This document shows, in pieces, positions 9,258 through 19,022 of a stretch of DNA of 64,000 bases; within the stretch, counting starts at the first letter, position 1, and each line of letters begins with the position of its first letter. Both the position numbers and the translations under genes were made by a program. Source of the stretch: Pantoea sp. At-9b (GTDB lineage: Bacteria > Pseudomonadota > Gammaproteobacteria > Enterobacterales > Enterobacteriaceae); the NCBI RefSeq assembly GCF_000175935.2, contig NC_014837.1, forward strand, positions 434,001-498,000, written 5' to 3'. The notes under the pieces are model-generated. The model was not told the DNA's origin. It worked only from the letters and a program-made list of their open reading frames with translations, and made no database searches.

Positions 9258-9857
9258 TTAAAGTAACTGGCCCATATAGATAGCGTTGCTGCGCACGATC
9301 GGTGTGAAGCCGAGGCGCTGATAGAACCCGCACACCTGCTCGTTTTGCAGGCTGACGCCAAGATGTACGCCGGTAACACCGGCCTGACGCAGCAGCGTCA
9401 GCAATTGCTCAATCAGCTTGCGACCCCAACCGCCTTGCTGTGCCGCAGGCAGCAGATTGATATGCAGATGCGCTGGCCACTGACTCACCAACTGCTCGGC
9501 AGCGGCATCCGGTTGGTGAATGGCATCCAGCACTTTGCTGTCGAGGGGGGCACTGGCGCGCGTCGCGCGATATTGCGCCTGCAAGATTGGCCACCATTGT
9601 TGATTGAGGATCGCCTCAAATGCCCGCGTGTCCGGTACCGCCACCGCGTAACCAACGACCTCACCCTGCTGCTCCAGCACCAGGGCAAACTCAGGGACGA
9701 AGCGCGCGTAGGGGATTACAAAGCGCAGGCCCGGCAGGGCGGGATCGGAATAGAGCGCTGTGGCATCTTTACCCGCGTTGGCGGTTTCTAAGCAAATACG
9801 CGAGAGCGCGGGAAAATCCGCTGCGGTGGCGTGGCGAATAACACCTTCAGCCGTCAT
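9258..9857 (-). CDS. GNAT family N-acetyltransferase
   Basis: A 199-residue protein with the GNAT fold. The acetyl-CoA site is visible as GGWGRKLIEQLL (residues about 141-152), followed by the beta5-alpha4 segment ending NEQVCGFYQRLGF. The N-terminal half (EGVIRHATAADFPALSRICLET) matches this family. It lies upstream of, and probably co-transcribed with, the importer ATPase gene. Such operon-linked GNATs may acetylate amino sugars or their products. That would suit the GlcNAc-kinase-like neighbour, but it is inference. Confidence 0.85.
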   Translation of the reverse strand: MTAEGVIRHATAADFPALSRICLETANAGKDATALYSDPALPGLRFVIPYARFVPEFALVLEQQGEVVGYAVAVPDTRAFEAILNQQWWPILQAQYRATRASAPLDSKVLDAIHQPDAAAEQLVSQWPAHLHINLLPAAQQGGWGRKLIEQLLTLLRQAGVTGVHLGVSLQNEQVCGFYQRLGFTPIVRSNAIYMGQLL

Positions 9858-10385
9858 GGTGGAGCCTCTGTGGTCAGGAGATGAACAGTTTTTACGGTAA
9901 TGAAAGCTGACTTAGTTTTCAAGGTGTAATAATTGCGTCATGCCGCAAAGCCAGAGAGAAACATAACCGCAGCGCATGACGGGCGCGATGGTTACAAGGT
10001 CAGACGGTGCTGGCTGGCCCTTGCTGCACGGGCCTTGCGCCTGTTTTTCTCCATTTCTTCATCATAACTATACGATTTTCATATGCTCTATCAGTAGCTT
10101 AATGGCGGACAAAATCACGAGTGGTTTATGCTGGCCATCATCACAGCCAGATGGATTACCGCCGATTTTTGCTGGATTAAGCAGCATTCCCTGCTGATCA
10201 GCGGGCTTTTCTTCTCACTTTTTGCACTGCATCACAGAGCAAAAATTCCACGCTGCGTAGGTTTGACTTTCTTTTGTTCATAAAGTAAGTATGGATAAGC
10301 GCGTTATTTCTGCTGAATCAACCTGCGGGATCTGCGGGTGTCGAGATGAAGGGATGCCAGTCATCTGTTGGAGAAACCGAGCATT
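9858..10385. other. Divergent regulatory region between the two halves of the importer
   Basis: About 530 bp between the GNAT gene start and the binding-protein start. It includes a possible promoter TTGACT (10263) with TAAGTA (10286) for the plus-strand operon. The terminator-like hairpin at 10189-10213 suggests a leader or attenuator. A frame of 73 codons at 9976-10197 has no ribosome binding site or composition of a gene and is not called. Confidence 0.4.
10189..10213 (+). terminator. Terminator-like hairpin upstream of importer operon
   Basis: CCTGCT (10190-10195) pairs with AGCGGG (10200-10205, one G-T pair) around GATC, followed by CTTTTCTT. It lies upstream of the likely promoter, so it may end a short leader or antisense transcript. 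Confidence 0.35.
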
Positions 10386-11726
10386 ATGTGTGAGTCAACC
10401 TTACGTTCGCAGTACTTCCATCGCTCTCTGCGCACCCTGTCTTGTCTGGTTTCCGCTGGGATACTGCTCGGCGCATCGATGGCGCAGGCCGCCAGCGTGA
10501 CCCTAAACGAATGGGACATCTATAACTATCCGCAGCAGACCGAAGCGGTGGATCAGGCGATTAAAGTGTTCCAACAGAAGAATCCCGGAATCGTTATCCA
10601 GCGTTCCGTGCACTCCTTTGAAGATACCCGCATCCCGCTCAAGCTGGCGCTGACCGCTGGTGATGGCCCACAGATCGCTCAGGTCAACCAGGGCGGTGGC
10701 GATATGGGATCGCTGGTGAAAGACAAATTACTGTGGCCACTGGATGATTACGCCAAAAGCTATGGCTGGACCACCCGTTTCCCGGATTCGATTCTGAAAC
10801 GCAACCGTTGGTCTGATACGCAGGATTTTGGTAGCGGCAAGCTGTATGGCGTCGCCAGCCTCGGCGAAATGGTTGGCCTGTACTACAACAAAGCGCTGCT
10901 GGATAAAGCCGGAATTGCAGTGCCGAAAACCCTGCCGGAGCTGGAGCAGGCAATGGCGAAACTGAAAGCGCAGGGCACTGCGCCCATGATGCTGGGTCTG
11001 CTGGACGGCAATATGGGGCAGCAACTGCTGAGTACCATTTGGGAAGCGCAGATTGAAAGCAGCGACCGCAAAAAACTGGATGACCTGATTTACGATGTCG
11101 GCGGCACCTTTAAAGATGACAAGTTAGTCAAAGCCGCGAACATGATGAAAAGCTGGAATGACAAAGGTTACTTCTTCCCCGGTTTCCAGGGGATTGGTCA
11201 TGACGATGCCGCGACGCTGTTCCAGAACGGCCAGGCCGCCTTCCTGGTGAGCGGCACCTGGTATCTCGGTCAGTTCAAAGACAATAAAGATATTCACTTT
11301 GCGGCAATGCCGATGGGTGAGGGCGTGCAGCATGCGTTGATGGTCGGGGGTACTGACCTGGCGTTCTCCATCACCAGCACGGCGAAAAGCAAAGAACAGC
11401 AGGACGCCGCCGCGAAGTTTATCGATTACATCGTGTCAGATGAGATGGCGAACCGCTGGCTGAAAGTGGGCTTCCTGCCAGCCAGCGCCAGCAAAAACGC
11501 GCAGATCCCCGCGGATAACCCGCTGCTGGCGGAAACCTATCAGGTGTGGGTGACACTCAATGAACACGATGGCCTTGGTCACTACGTTGACTGGGCGACA
11601 CCGACCATGAATGCCGAGCTGAACCAGAATGTGCAGTTGCTGCTGGCGGGACGTCAAACCGCTGACCAGATGGTCACCAACTTTGACAACAACTATCAAC
11701 GTTACCTGAAAACCCTTAAGCACTGA
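10386..11726 (+). CDS. CUT1 ABC transporter periplasmic sugar-binding protein
   Basis: Extracellular solute-binding protein family 1, 446 residues from the ATG at 10386. An upstream in-frame TTG at 10368 lacks support. A signal peptide of about 31 residues ends in the AQA-A cleavage context ([12 protein letters not shown]). Mature features such as [36 protein letters not shown] and [14 protein letters not shown] are typical of oligosaccharide-binding MalE/UgpB relatives. It is first in an operon with two permeases and a GH28-like hydrolase, which points to an oligosaccharide, possibly a uronic-acid or amino-sugar oligomer. Confidence 0.9.
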   Translation: MCESTLRSQYFHRSLRTLSCLVSAGILLGASMAQAASVTLNEWDIYNYPQQTEAVDQAIKVFQQKNPGIVIQRSVHSFEDTRIPLKLALTAGDGPQIAQVNQGGGDMGSLVKDKLLWPLDDYAKSYGWTTRFPDSILKRNRWSDTQDFGSGKLYGVASLGEMVGLYYNKALLDKAGIAVPKTLPELEQAMAKLKAQGTAPMMLGLLDGNMGQQLLSTIWEAQIESSDRKKLDDLIYDVGGTFKDDKLVKAANMMKSWNDKGYFFPGFQGIGHDDAATLFQNGQAAFLVSGTWYLGQFKDNKDIHFAAMPMGEGVQHALMVGGTDLAFSITSTAKSKEQQDAAAKFIDYIVSDEMANRWLKVGFLPASASKNAQIPADNPLLAETYQVWVTLNEHDGLGHYVDWATPTMNAELNQNVQLLLAGRQTADQMVTNFDNNYQRYLKTLKH

Positions 11727-11732
11727 TAAATC

Positions 11733-11756
11733 CGGTCCGGCAGCGATGCCGGACCG
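11733..11756 (+). promoter_or_regulatory. Intercistronic hairpin after the binding-protein gene
   Basis: A 10-bp perfect stem (CGGTCCGGCA/TGCCGGACCG) is closed by a GCGA tetraloop of the GNRA type, 7 bp after the stop codon. No T run follows. In ABC operons such hairpins protect the upstream mRNA and raise binding-protein output over permeases. Confidence 0.65.
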
Positions 11757-11783
11757 CAGACAGGCCCGCAAGCGAGTACGGTT

Positions 11784-12656
11784 ATGCTGAACAAATCTGC
11801 CTGGCGCAATGCGCTCTATCTTCTGCCCGCGGTGCTGGTGTACGCGGTCTTTCTGTTGCTGCCGCTGCTGGCGTCGCTGGGGATCAGTTTCACCGAGTGG
11901 GACGGCACCTCGATGCCGATCTTTACCGGTATCAGCAACTATATGCGCATGTTCAGCGACCCGGTGTTCTGGGTGGCGCTGGGCAATAATGCGCTGTTGA
12001 TGTTGTTCTACACCCTTTTGCCGATTGGCGTCGGGCTGCTGCTGTGCAGCTTCCTGTATGAAACGCGCAGCAACAAGGAGCGCAGCCTGCTGCGTATCTT
12101 CTTCTTTCTGCCTTATATCATGCCGATGGCAGTACTCGGCGTGGTATGGCGCTGGCTGTATAACCCGGCCTTTGGCCCGATTGACCAGTTTCTGCGCGCC
12201 ATCGGTCTGCCGCAGCTGGCGATCTCCTGGCTGGGCGACTTCACTTGGGCGCTTCCTGCGGTGGGCTTTGTGGCTACCTGGTACTTCTTTGGTTTTTGCC
12301 TGGTGCTGTTTATGGCTGGATTACAGCGCATGGACCCGTCGCTACTGGAAGCTGCCGATCTGGATGGCTCCTCACGGCGGCAGAAATTTATGCGTATCAC
12401 GCTGCCCTCGCTGCGCCCGGAACTGCGCATTGCCTTATTGCTGACGGTGATTGCCAGTCTGAAAGCCTTTGACCTGGTCTATGTGATGACCCAGGGCGGA
12501 CCAGGTACCGCGACGATGGTGACCAACATCTTTATGTATAAGCAGGGCTTTGACCTGCACTACTTCGGTTACGCCTCGGCAGTCGCGGTGTTCAGTATGA
12601 TGATTGTGTTGTTGATCAACGCGTTAATTCACTTTGTTATTCGGGAGCGTCACTGA
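11784..12656 (+). CDS. CUT1 ABC transporter permease (MalF-like)
   Basis: Inner-membrane permease of 290 residues with six predicted helices. The EAA loop reads EAADLDGSSRRQKFMRITLPSL (about residues 191-212), matching the MalF/UgpA group. It overlaps the next permease by one base (TGATG), so the two are translationally coupled. Substrate as for the binding protein. Confidence 0.92.
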   Translation: MLNKSAWRNALYLLPAVLVYAVFLLLPLLASLGISFTEWDGTSMPIFTGISNYMRMFSDPVFWVALGNNALLMLFYTLLPIGVGLLLCSFLYETRSNKERSLLRIFFFLPYIMPMAVLGVVWRWLYNPAFGPIDQFLRAIGLPQLAISWLGDFTWALPAVGFVATWYFFGFCLVLFMAGLQRMDPSLLEAADLDGSSRRQKFMRITLPSLRPELRIALLLTVIASLKAFDLVYVMTQGGPGTATMVTNIFMYKQGFDLHYFGYASAVAVFSMMIVLLINALIHFVIRERH

Positions 12657-13471
12657 TGCGTGGCACGCCAGTTGTTTCTCGTGCGCTTATCTGGATCGTC
12701 GCGCTGATGACCATCCTGCCATTTTTGATGGCGCTGATGACCTCATTCAAAACCCAGATGGAGTTGTTCCAGGGGGGGTTTACCCTGCCATCTTCGCTCA
12801 ACTTTAAAAACTACGTCACCGCCTGGCAGCAGGGCCATTTCAACGTTTACTTTATGAACTCGGTGCTGGTGGTGATCCCGGTGGTGATTTGCAGCATCCT
12901 GCTCGGCATCCTCGCCGGGTTTGGCTTTGCCTGGCTGAAGATCCCCGGCAAAAAAGTGGTGGCGGCGATGCTGGGTCTGGGCATGGTATTGCCAAGTGAA
13001 GCCTTTATCATCCCGCTGTACCACGAGCTGCGCTGGATGGGGCTGACCAATACTTATCTGGCACTGATCCTGCCGCAGATTGCGCTGTCGTTACCCTTTA
13101 CCACCCTGATGATCGCCACGGCGCTGCAACAGGTGCCGCGTGAGCTGGTGGAGGCGTCGGTGATGGATGGTGCATCACGACGCAAAATTCTGTGGGGCAT
13201 TCTGGTGCCCGCCATCTGGCCAACACTGTCAACGCTGGCGCTGCTGCTGTTTATCTGGACGTGGAACGAGTTCCTGATCCCACTGATTCTGGTTAACAAA
13301 GACGAGCTGCGTACCCTGCCGATTGGCATGATGTTTTTCCAGAATAAAAACACCATTGATATCCCGGTACTGATGGCTGGCGCGATGATCGTGATCCTGC
13401 CGCTGGTGGCGGTGTTCCTGGTGTTCCAGCGCAAATTTATCAGTGGCGTGACTGAAGGCGCAGTGAAATAA
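12656..13471 (+). CDS. CUT1 ABC transporter permease (MalG-like)
   Basis: Second permease, 271 residues, six helices. Its EAA loop reads EASVMDGASRRKILWGILVP (about residues 163-182), contacting the ATPase encoded at 8154-9245. It follows the first permease with a one-base overlap and precedes the GH28-like gene by 78 bp. Confidence 0.92.
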   Translation: MRGTPVVSRALIWIVALMTILPFLMALMTSFKTQMELFQGGFTLPSSLNFKNYVTAWQQGHFNVYFMNSVLVVIPVVICSILLGILAGFGFAWLKIPGKKVVAAMLGLGMVLPSEAFIIPLYHELRWMGLTNTYLALILPQIALSLPFTTLMIATALQQVPRELVEASVMDGASRRKILWGILVPAIWPTLSTLALLLFIWTWNEFLIPLILVNKDELRTLPIGMMFFQNKNTIDIPVLMAGAMIVILPLVAVFLVFQRKFISGVTEGAVK

Positions 13472-13549
13472 GCGCCTTGTCCATCAGCGAAAGGTTTTCG
13501 CGCCGTGTGCATGCTGCAATGGCCTTACGCTGCAACTCAGGAGAACCGC

Positions 13550-14881
13550 ATGCACCTTTCACTGGCTGATTTTCACCCCGTCGCCGACGGCGAGACCCTC
13601 GATACCGCCTGTTTTCAGCGCGCGCTGGATCACCTGACGCAGCGGGGCGGCGGTACGCTGACGGTGCCGCCGGGCCGCTATCGCCTTGGCACCCTCACGC
13701 TGGGTTCCCATCTCAAGCTGCATCTGGCGGCGGGGGCCACCTTGCTCGCCAGCCAGCGTGTTGAGGATTATCAACACTGCCTGGCACAGAGCCAGGCTGA
13801 GCTGTCGCAGCATGTGCTGCTGTATGCGGTCGGCCAGCGCAATATCAGCATCAGCGGCAAAGGGGTGATTGATGGCGACGGTGAAGCCTGGTTTGCTGCC
13901 GAAAAAGATGCACAGGGTTATCGCCTGCCGCGCCCACAGCGTCCGCGTATTATCGTGTTTGAAGATTGTGAGCAGGTGACGCTCCAGGAGTTCACTATCG
14001 TGCAGGCACCGATGTGGACGGTGCATCTGGTGAGCTGCCGCCATGTGCATGTTGAACACCTGACCATCGATAACGCGATGACCATGCCCAACACCGACGC
14101 GCTGGATATCGACAGTTGCGAAGCGGTGTTTGTCAGCAACAGCTACCTGAGTGCGGCGGATGACGCCATTTGCATCAAAACCACGCAAAAACCGACTCAT
14201 CTGCGGCGTGCGGCGCGCCAGATTATGATCAGCAATTGCCAACTGCGCTCCTGGAGTTGTGCGTTCAAGATTGGCACGGAAACCTTTGATGATGTGGAAG
14301 ATGTCACGGTCAGCGGCTGTACCATTTTCGACTCCAATCGGGCGATTGGCCTGCTGTCACGTGATGGCGGCAGTTTCCGCCGTCTGTTATTCAGCAATCT
14401 GACGCTGGCCTGCCACCTTGCGCCACCCTGCCATTGGGGTAAAGCCGATGCGCTGTTTGTCTCGGTGCGCGCCCGCGATCCGGCGATCGTACCGGGTAGC
14501 ATTGAACAGCTGCAATTCAGCAACGTCAGCGGCGTGATGGAAGGGGCAATTAACCTGCATAGTGAGGTTGCAGGGCAGATCCGCGAGGTGATGTTGAGCA
14601 ACGTGCAGCTACGTCAGGTCGTCGCGCAGTCCGACGAACAGGGATATTACGATGTCCGCCCGCCATGCAATCCCGCATCACTAACCGGGATGGGACTGGA
14701 TAATGCCTATAAGCTGGATAGCCAGACCGGGCAGGCGTATGGGGTGATGACTTATCCGCACGGTCTGCCTGGTCTGTTTGCGCGCGGGGTGGAGAACCTG
14801 CAATTACACAATGTGGTCATTGTGCGTCCGCAGCCTTTGCCAGCAGGCTGGCATCATGAGACGGTGCAGATTCTGCCGTAA
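13550..14881 (+). CDS. Glycoside hydrolase family 28-like (pectate-lyase-fold) protein, cytoplasmic
   Basis: A 443-residue right-handed beta-helix protein resembling polygalacturonases. GH28 acid motifs are seen as PNTDALDID (NTD) and AADDAI (DD). The catalytic-His motif GHG is not evident where expected (CAFKIGTE) and the RIK motif is also altered, so the exact specificity or mechanism is uncertain. There is no signal peptide, so it should act on oligosaccharides after import by the adjoining ABC system. Start is the ATG at 13550, which follows CAGGAGA; a GTG at 13505 lies upstream without such a site. Confidence 0.8.
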   Translation: MHLSLADFHPVADGETLDTACFQRALDHLTQRGGGTLTVPPGRYRLGTLTLGSHLKLHLAAGATLLASQRVEDYQHCLAQSQAELSQHVLLYAVGQRNISISGKGVIDGDGEAWFAAEKDAQGYRLPRPQRPRIIVFEDCEQVTLQEFTIVQAPMWTVHLVSCRHVHVEHLTIDNAMTMPNTDALDIDSCEAVFVSNSYLSAADDAICIKTTQKPTHLRRAARQIMISNCQLRSWSCAFKIGTETFDDVEDVTVSGCTIFDSNRAIGLLSRDGGSFRRLLFSNLTLACHLAPPCHWGKADALFVSVRARDPAIVPGSIEQLQFSNVSGVMEGAINLHSEVAGQIREVMLSNVQLRQVVAQSDEQGYYDVRPPCNPASLTGMGLDNAYKLDSQTGQAYGVMTYPHGLPGLFARGVENLQLHNVVIVRPQPLPAGWHHETVQILP

Positions 14882-14897
14882 CGGTGACGGACACTTT

Positions 14898-14950
14898 GCG
14901 CGATAATATCGCGCCCGGTGGTAGCGGCGCGATTTATCGCGTGGTTTTTT
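14898..14950 (+). terminator. Double hairpin terminator containing a REP-type palindrome
   Basis: First hairpin GCGCGATAATATCGCGC (14898-14914), then the dispersed palindrome GTAGCGGCGCGATTTATCGC (from 14921), whose stem runs into GTGGTTTTTT. It ends the importer/GH28 operon and lies between convergent genes. Confidence 0.7.
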
Positions 14951-14964
14951 CTGGCAACGCGTGA

Positions 14965-16035
14965 TTACAGCGCGGCGGCAATCGCTGCACCCAGCTCCTC
15001 GGTTGACGCCTTGCCGCCCAGGTCGCGTGTCAGGCTATTACCTGCCGCCAGCGTGCGTTCGATGGCATCCAGCACTGCTGCACCGGCTTCGGCATAGCCC
15101 AAATGTTCCAGCATCATTGCGCCACACCAAATCTGTCCGATCGGGTTGGCAACGCCTTTGCCCGCGATATCTGGCGCAGAGCCGTGCACCGGTTCGAACA
15201 GGCTGGGGAATTTGCCTTCCGGGTTGATATTGGCTGAGGGCGCAATGCCGATAGTACCGGTACAGGCCGGGCCAAGATCCGACAGGATATCGCCAAACAG
15301 GTTGCTGGCGACCACCACATCGAACCAATCCGGATGCAGCACAAAGTTAGCGGTCAGGATATCGATATGATATTTATCGACTTTAATTTCTGGATAGTTG
15401 ACCGACATCGCTTCCACGCGGCTGTCCCAGTACGGCATGGTGATGGCGATACCGTTGGATTTGGTGGCCGAAGTCAGGTGCTTTTTCGGTCGTTTCTGCG
15501 CCAGTTCGTAGGCAAATTTCAGGATGCGATCGACGCCGGTACGGGTCATCACCGTCTCCTGAATGACCACTTCACGCTCAGTGCCGGGGAACATGGTGCC
15601 GCCGACGCTGGAGTACTCGCCCTCGGTGTTTTCGCGCACCACGTAGAAATCGATATCGCCCGGTTGGCGATTCGCCAGCGGCGCTTTGACGCCCGGCATC
15701 AGACGGACCGGACGCAGGTTGACGTATTGATCGAACTCGCGGCGGAACTGCAACAACGACCCCCACAGTGAGACATGATCCGGCACCACATCCGGCCAGC
15801 CGACGGCCCCGAAGTAGATCGCATCAAAGGTTTGCAGCGTGGCGAACCAGTCGTCTGGCAACATCTTGCCATGCTGCTGCCAGTACTCGGCGCTGGCGAA
15901 ATCAAACCATTGCCACTCCAGCGGGATATTGAATTTTTTTGCTGCCGCATCCATCACGCGGATGCCTTCCGGCATCACTTCCTTACCAATGCCATCGCCA
16001 GGGATGACGGCGATTTTAAATGTTTTGCCGTTCAT
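14965..16035 (-). CDS. dmlA: D-malate / tartrate dehydrogenase (decarboxylating)
   Basis: NAD-dependent beta-decarboxylating dehydrogenase of the isopropylmalate/isocitrate family, 356 residues (E. coli DmlA is about 361). Family marks: IPGDGIGKEV (residues 10-19), SLWGSLLQFRREFDQYVNLR in the substrate loop, YVVRENTEGEYS, the metal-binding DILSDLG and GSAPDIAGK. The sequence resembles DmlA/TtuC more than LeuB. Expected reaction: D-malate to pyruvate, or tartrate/meso-tartrate oxidation. A LysR gene starts 85 bp away on the other strand, the same layout as dmlA-dmlR. Confidence 0.9.
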   Translation of the reverse strand: MNGKTFKIAVIPGDGIGKEVMPEGIRVMDAAAKKFNIPLEWQWFDFASAEYWQQHGKMLPDDWFATLQTFDAIYFGAVGWPDVVPDHVSLWGSLLQFRREFDQYVNLRPVRLMPGVKAPLANRQPGDIDFYVVRENTEGEYSSVGGTMFPGTEREVVIQETVMTRTGVDRILKFAYELAQKRPKKHLTSATKSNGIAITMPYWDSRVEAMSVNYPEIKVDKYHIDILTANFVLHPDWFDVVVASNLFGDILSDLGPACTGTIGIAPSANINPEGKFPSLFEPVHGSAPDIAGKGVANPIGQIWCGAMMLEHLGYAEAGAAVLDAIERTLAAGNSLTRDLGGKASTEELGAAIAAAL

Positions 16036-16120
16036 AGGGTCTCTCGCAGGTTGCTGTTGATGTTCTGCCCGCAGTATAACTTTGCATCATGGGGAAATAA
16101 TTAGCCTGAGCAGCAAGCCA

Positions 16121-17026
16121 ATGTTGAATAAAAGTAGAGAATCGCGGACTTCCACCGATGACCTGGCGTTTTTCGTGCGTATCGCCACCCTCGGTAGCCT
16201 GACGGCTGCGGCGCGCGAGCTGGGGCTATCACTACCGGCGGTGAGCAAACGCCTGAGCCAGCTGGAGCTGCGGCTGGGGGTGCAATTGCTACGTCGTACC
16301 ACACGGCGACTGGAGCTGACGCCGGAAGGGAAGCGCTATCTGGAGGGCGCGCGTCCACTGCTGGATCAACTGGCGGAGCTTGAGGAGTCGGTCAGCAGCC
16401 AGACGGCGCTATTACGTGGTTCGCTGAATATCAATGCGTCCTTCGGCTTTGGTCGCCGCCATGTTGCGCCACTGGTGTCGCGCTTTGCGGCGTTGCATCC
16501 GGCATTGTCGCTCAGCCTGCAACTCAGCAGTCAGCCGTTAAGTTTCCTTGATGCGCACATCGATATCGATATCCGGGTCGGTGAGCCGCCGGATGCCCGC
16601 TTGATGGCACGCAAGCTACGGACCAATCCGCGTGTGCTGTGCTGCGCCCCTGCTTATGCGGCGCGTTGTGGCCTGCCCGACAGCGTGACAGCGCTGGCAC
16701 AGCATAACTGCATTCTGCTGCGTCAGTACGAAAGCGATTTTGCCCTGTGGCGGCTGACGGATGGCAGTCAGCAACTGACGCAAAAGGTGCGCGGCACCCT
16801 GGTCACCAATGATGGTGAAGTGGCGATGCAGCTGGCGCAGGACGGGCATGGCATTTTGCTGCGTTCGTGGTGGGATGCGCAGCACAGCATCCACAGCGGT
16901 GAGTTGCTGCATGTGTTGCCCGCGTGGAGTGCGCCAGACGGCGATATCTTTGCCGTCTGGCAGCCGCAGCGCCAACTGCCTGCGCGCATCAGCGCTTTTG
17001 TGGAGTTTTTGCAGCAGACATTATAA
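16121..17026 (+). CDS. LysR family regulator, DmlR-like
   Basis: 301 residues from the ATG at 16121; an in-frame TTG at 16082 is less likely. The winged helix is at residues about 12-70 (LTAAARELGLSLPAVSKRLSQLE), followed by the effector-binding domain. Divergent from the malate/tartrate dehydrogenase gene, so it is expected to activate that gene in response to the acid. The 85-bp shared region is too short to call an operator with confidence. Confidence 0.85.
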   Translation: MLNKSRESRTSTDDLAFFVRIATLGSLTAAARELGLSLPAVSKRLSQLELRLGVQLLRRTTRRLELTPEGKRYLEGARPLLDQLAELEESVSSQTALLRGSLNINASFGFGRRHVAPLVSRFAALHPALSLSLQLSSQPLSFLDAHIDIDIRVGEPPDARLMARKLRTNPRVLCCAPAYAARCGLPDSVTALAQHNCILLRQYESDFALWRLTDGSQQLTQKVRGTLVTNDGEVAMQLAQDGHGILLRSWWDAQHSIHSGELLHVLPAWSAPDGDIFAVWQPQRQLPARISAFVEFLQQTL

Positions 17027-17035
17027 AGCGCGTCG

Positions 17036-18535
17036 CTACGAATCGACGGTCTGACGCTGGCGTTGTTGCATCGGGTAAAAGTCTCCCTCTTTCAGCGAGG
17101 TTTCAATCTCTTCCAGCGAACGGCCTTTGGTTTCGGGCATCAGGAAGTAAACAAAGACAAAACCCAGCAGGTTGAGCAGCGCGTAGAACCACATCGCCCC
17201 GCCAATGCCCAGCCAGTTGACCATCGATAGCGCCGTCGCTGTCAGCAACAGGTTAGACCCCCACAGCATCCCGGCGTGCAGGCTGGTGGCTTTTTCACGA
17301 ATGCCCAGCGGATAGAGTTCCGATCCCATCAGCCAGCCAATGACCTGAATACCGCCAGAGTTAAACACCATAAAACCAAACAGGCAGATGACGATCAGCC
17401 AGCTATGGCCGCCACCGTGCGCATCAAGACGAAACACCGCGCCCAGCAGGACCAGGCTCAGGATCGCTCCCGGCATCATCCACAGGGTGAGGGCGCGGCG
17501 ACCGACGTGGTCGACGACCAGCTTGCCGATCACCGTCAGCGTCAGGTAAATCACCGCCACGCCCAGCGCGGAATACAAGGCCGCATCCCGGCTGAAACCG
17601 GCATTGGTAAGGAAGGTCGGGGTGTAGTAAATCATCATTTCAATGCCGGAAAGCTGCGTAAATGCGGCAATGCCCAGCCCGACCAGTAGCGCCGGACGCA
17701 GCCAGGGTTGCTTCAGGTCGCGCCAGATGGCGGTGGTTCTGCGTTCCACCTTGTCATGCACGCGCTGGATGGCACGAATCTCCTGACGCACCTGTTTTTC
17801 GCTGTCACGTACCGAATCCAGCGCCAGATGCGCCTCGCGTAGCCGTTTCTGGCTCACCAGCCAACGCGGACTTTCCGGTAGTGGCAGCATCCCCAGCAGC
17901 AGCATCACCGCCGGGATCGCGGCCACGGCAAACATGGTGCGCCAGCTCCAGATATCCTGCATAAAGGTGCCCACTAACGCCGCAGTGACAATGCCGACAC
18001 CAATCGAGATATTGAAGAAGGTCACCAGACGGCCACGACGATCCGGGGGGGCCAGCTCGGCGATATACACCGGGACAATCTGCGACGCGCCCCCGACCGC
18101 GAAGCCGAGCACCAGACGCGCCACGCCCAGCCAGACCGCGTTGGGGGACAGGCCGGAGCCAATGACGCCGACGGCAAAAATCGCCGCAACAATCATCACC
18201 GTATAACGGCGGCCCAACTGGCTGGAGAGGCGTCCACAGCTCAGCGCACCCATCACCGCGCCGACCAGAATCGCACTGGTCACTAACTCCTGCGCATGGG
18301 ACGAGAGCTGGAAATCATGGGTAATCTGCAACAGCGCGCCGGAAATAATGCCGGTGTCGTAGCCATAAAGAAATCCGGCAATGGCGGCGATGGCGGTTGC
18401 TGTCAATAAAAAGGCATCTGCGCTGAGGAAGCGGCTGTTCTCTTCACGGGCGCTGGCGGATAGCTTTTCATTGTCAGCCTGTGCAGGCGTGGATTCCGGC
18501 GGATATCGCCAGTTATTATTTTCTGATTCAGGCAT
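17036..18535 (-). CDS. Sugar porter family MFS transporter
   Basis: Twelve-helix proton/sugar symporter, 499 residues. Sugar-porter signatures: GFLYGYDTGIISGAL after helix 1, the R-x3-G-R-R loop (SSQLGRRYT), PESPRWLVSQ at the end of the first half and PETKGRSLEEIE at the C terminus. A hydrophilic N-terminal extension of about 40 residues is longer than in XylE/GalP. It stands alone, convergent with the LysR gene. A near-consensus CRP site lies 113-128 bp upstream of its start codon, so catabolite control is likely. Substrate unknown. Confidence 0.9.
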   Translation of the reverse strand: MPESENNNWRYPPESTPAQADNEKLSASAREENSRFLSADAFLLTATAIAAIAGFLYGYDTGIISGALLQITHDFQLSSHAQELVTSAILVGAVMGALSCGRLSSQLGRRYTVMIVAAIFAVGVIGSGLSPNAVWLGVARLVLGFAVGGASQIVPVYIAELAPPDRRGRLVTFFNISIGVGIVTAALVGTFMQDIWSWRTMFAVAAIPAVMLLLGMLPLPESPRWLVSQKRLREAHLALDSVRDSEKQVRQEIRAIQRVHDKVERRTTAIWRDLKQPWLRPALLVGLGIAAFTQLSGIEMMIYYTPTFLTNAGFSRDAALYSALGVAVIYLTLTVIGKLVVDHVGRRALTLWMMPGAILSLVLLGAVFRLDAHGGGHSWLIVICLFGFMVFNSGGIQVIGWLMGSELYPLGIREKATSLHAGMLWGSNLLLTATALSMVNWLGIGGAMWFYALLNLLGFVFVYFLMPETKGRSLEEIETSLKEGDFYPMQQRQRQTVDS

Positions 18536-18647
18536 AGTATTCCTTGCAGATGAATGACGTTATTTTTATGCAGGGGTACAGTGCGGCCGAAATAATCGGC
18601 ATTCACTCCTTGATATTATTTTTAAGATTTAAAGATATAGCATGCAA

Positions 18648-18663
18648 TGTGATGTATGTCACA
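18648..18663. promoter_or_regulatory. CRP-cAMP site, near-consensus
   Basis: TGTGATGTATGTCACA matches both half-sites TGTGA-N6-TCACA exactly and has AA/TTT flanks. It lies upstream of the minus-strand sugar porter. Confidence 0.75.
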
Positions 18664-18979
18664 TTTCTATCCTGGTGAATGGCTGGATGAGAACAAATTT
18701 AAAGCAAATAAAGTGAAGGGGTATTTATTTAATGCATTGTTTTTGTTTGTTTTATTTTTTATATTTTTATTATGTTCTGAATTTCATCGTCTGTTCTGTT
18801 TATGCTGCATTAAATTAAATAAAACCATTCTGATTCGGACAAAATAATATTCCCCAGTCCGTGGCATCTACAGAAAATATCACTGCGCGAGCGAACATAT
18901 TATCTGCATGCATTGTGCAGTGCTGCGCAAGTCACGTATTGAATGACGATTTGATTATTTTCAATCAACTTTGACTGTT

Positions 18980-19022
18980 TGTGAGCATGATCAAACAAAT
19001 TCATCCCACCTTAGCCTATAAA
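18980..19022 (+). promoter_or_regulatory. Probable class II CRP-dependent promoter of the symporter operon
   Basis: TGTGAGCATGATCAAA (18980-18995) is a CRP site with one mismatch. TATAAA at 19017-19022 predicts a start near 19029, placing the site centre at about -41.5, the class II distance. Confidence 0.6.

Noticed and set aside
9976..10197. 73-codon frame in the importer regulatory region
   Set aside because: No ribosome binding site and no typical protein composition; it ends in the terminator-like hairpin.
18656..18847. 63-codon AT-rich frame with a hydrophobic middle
   Set aside because: Starts inside the CRP site, has no ribosome binding site, and composition matches the AT-rich spacer.
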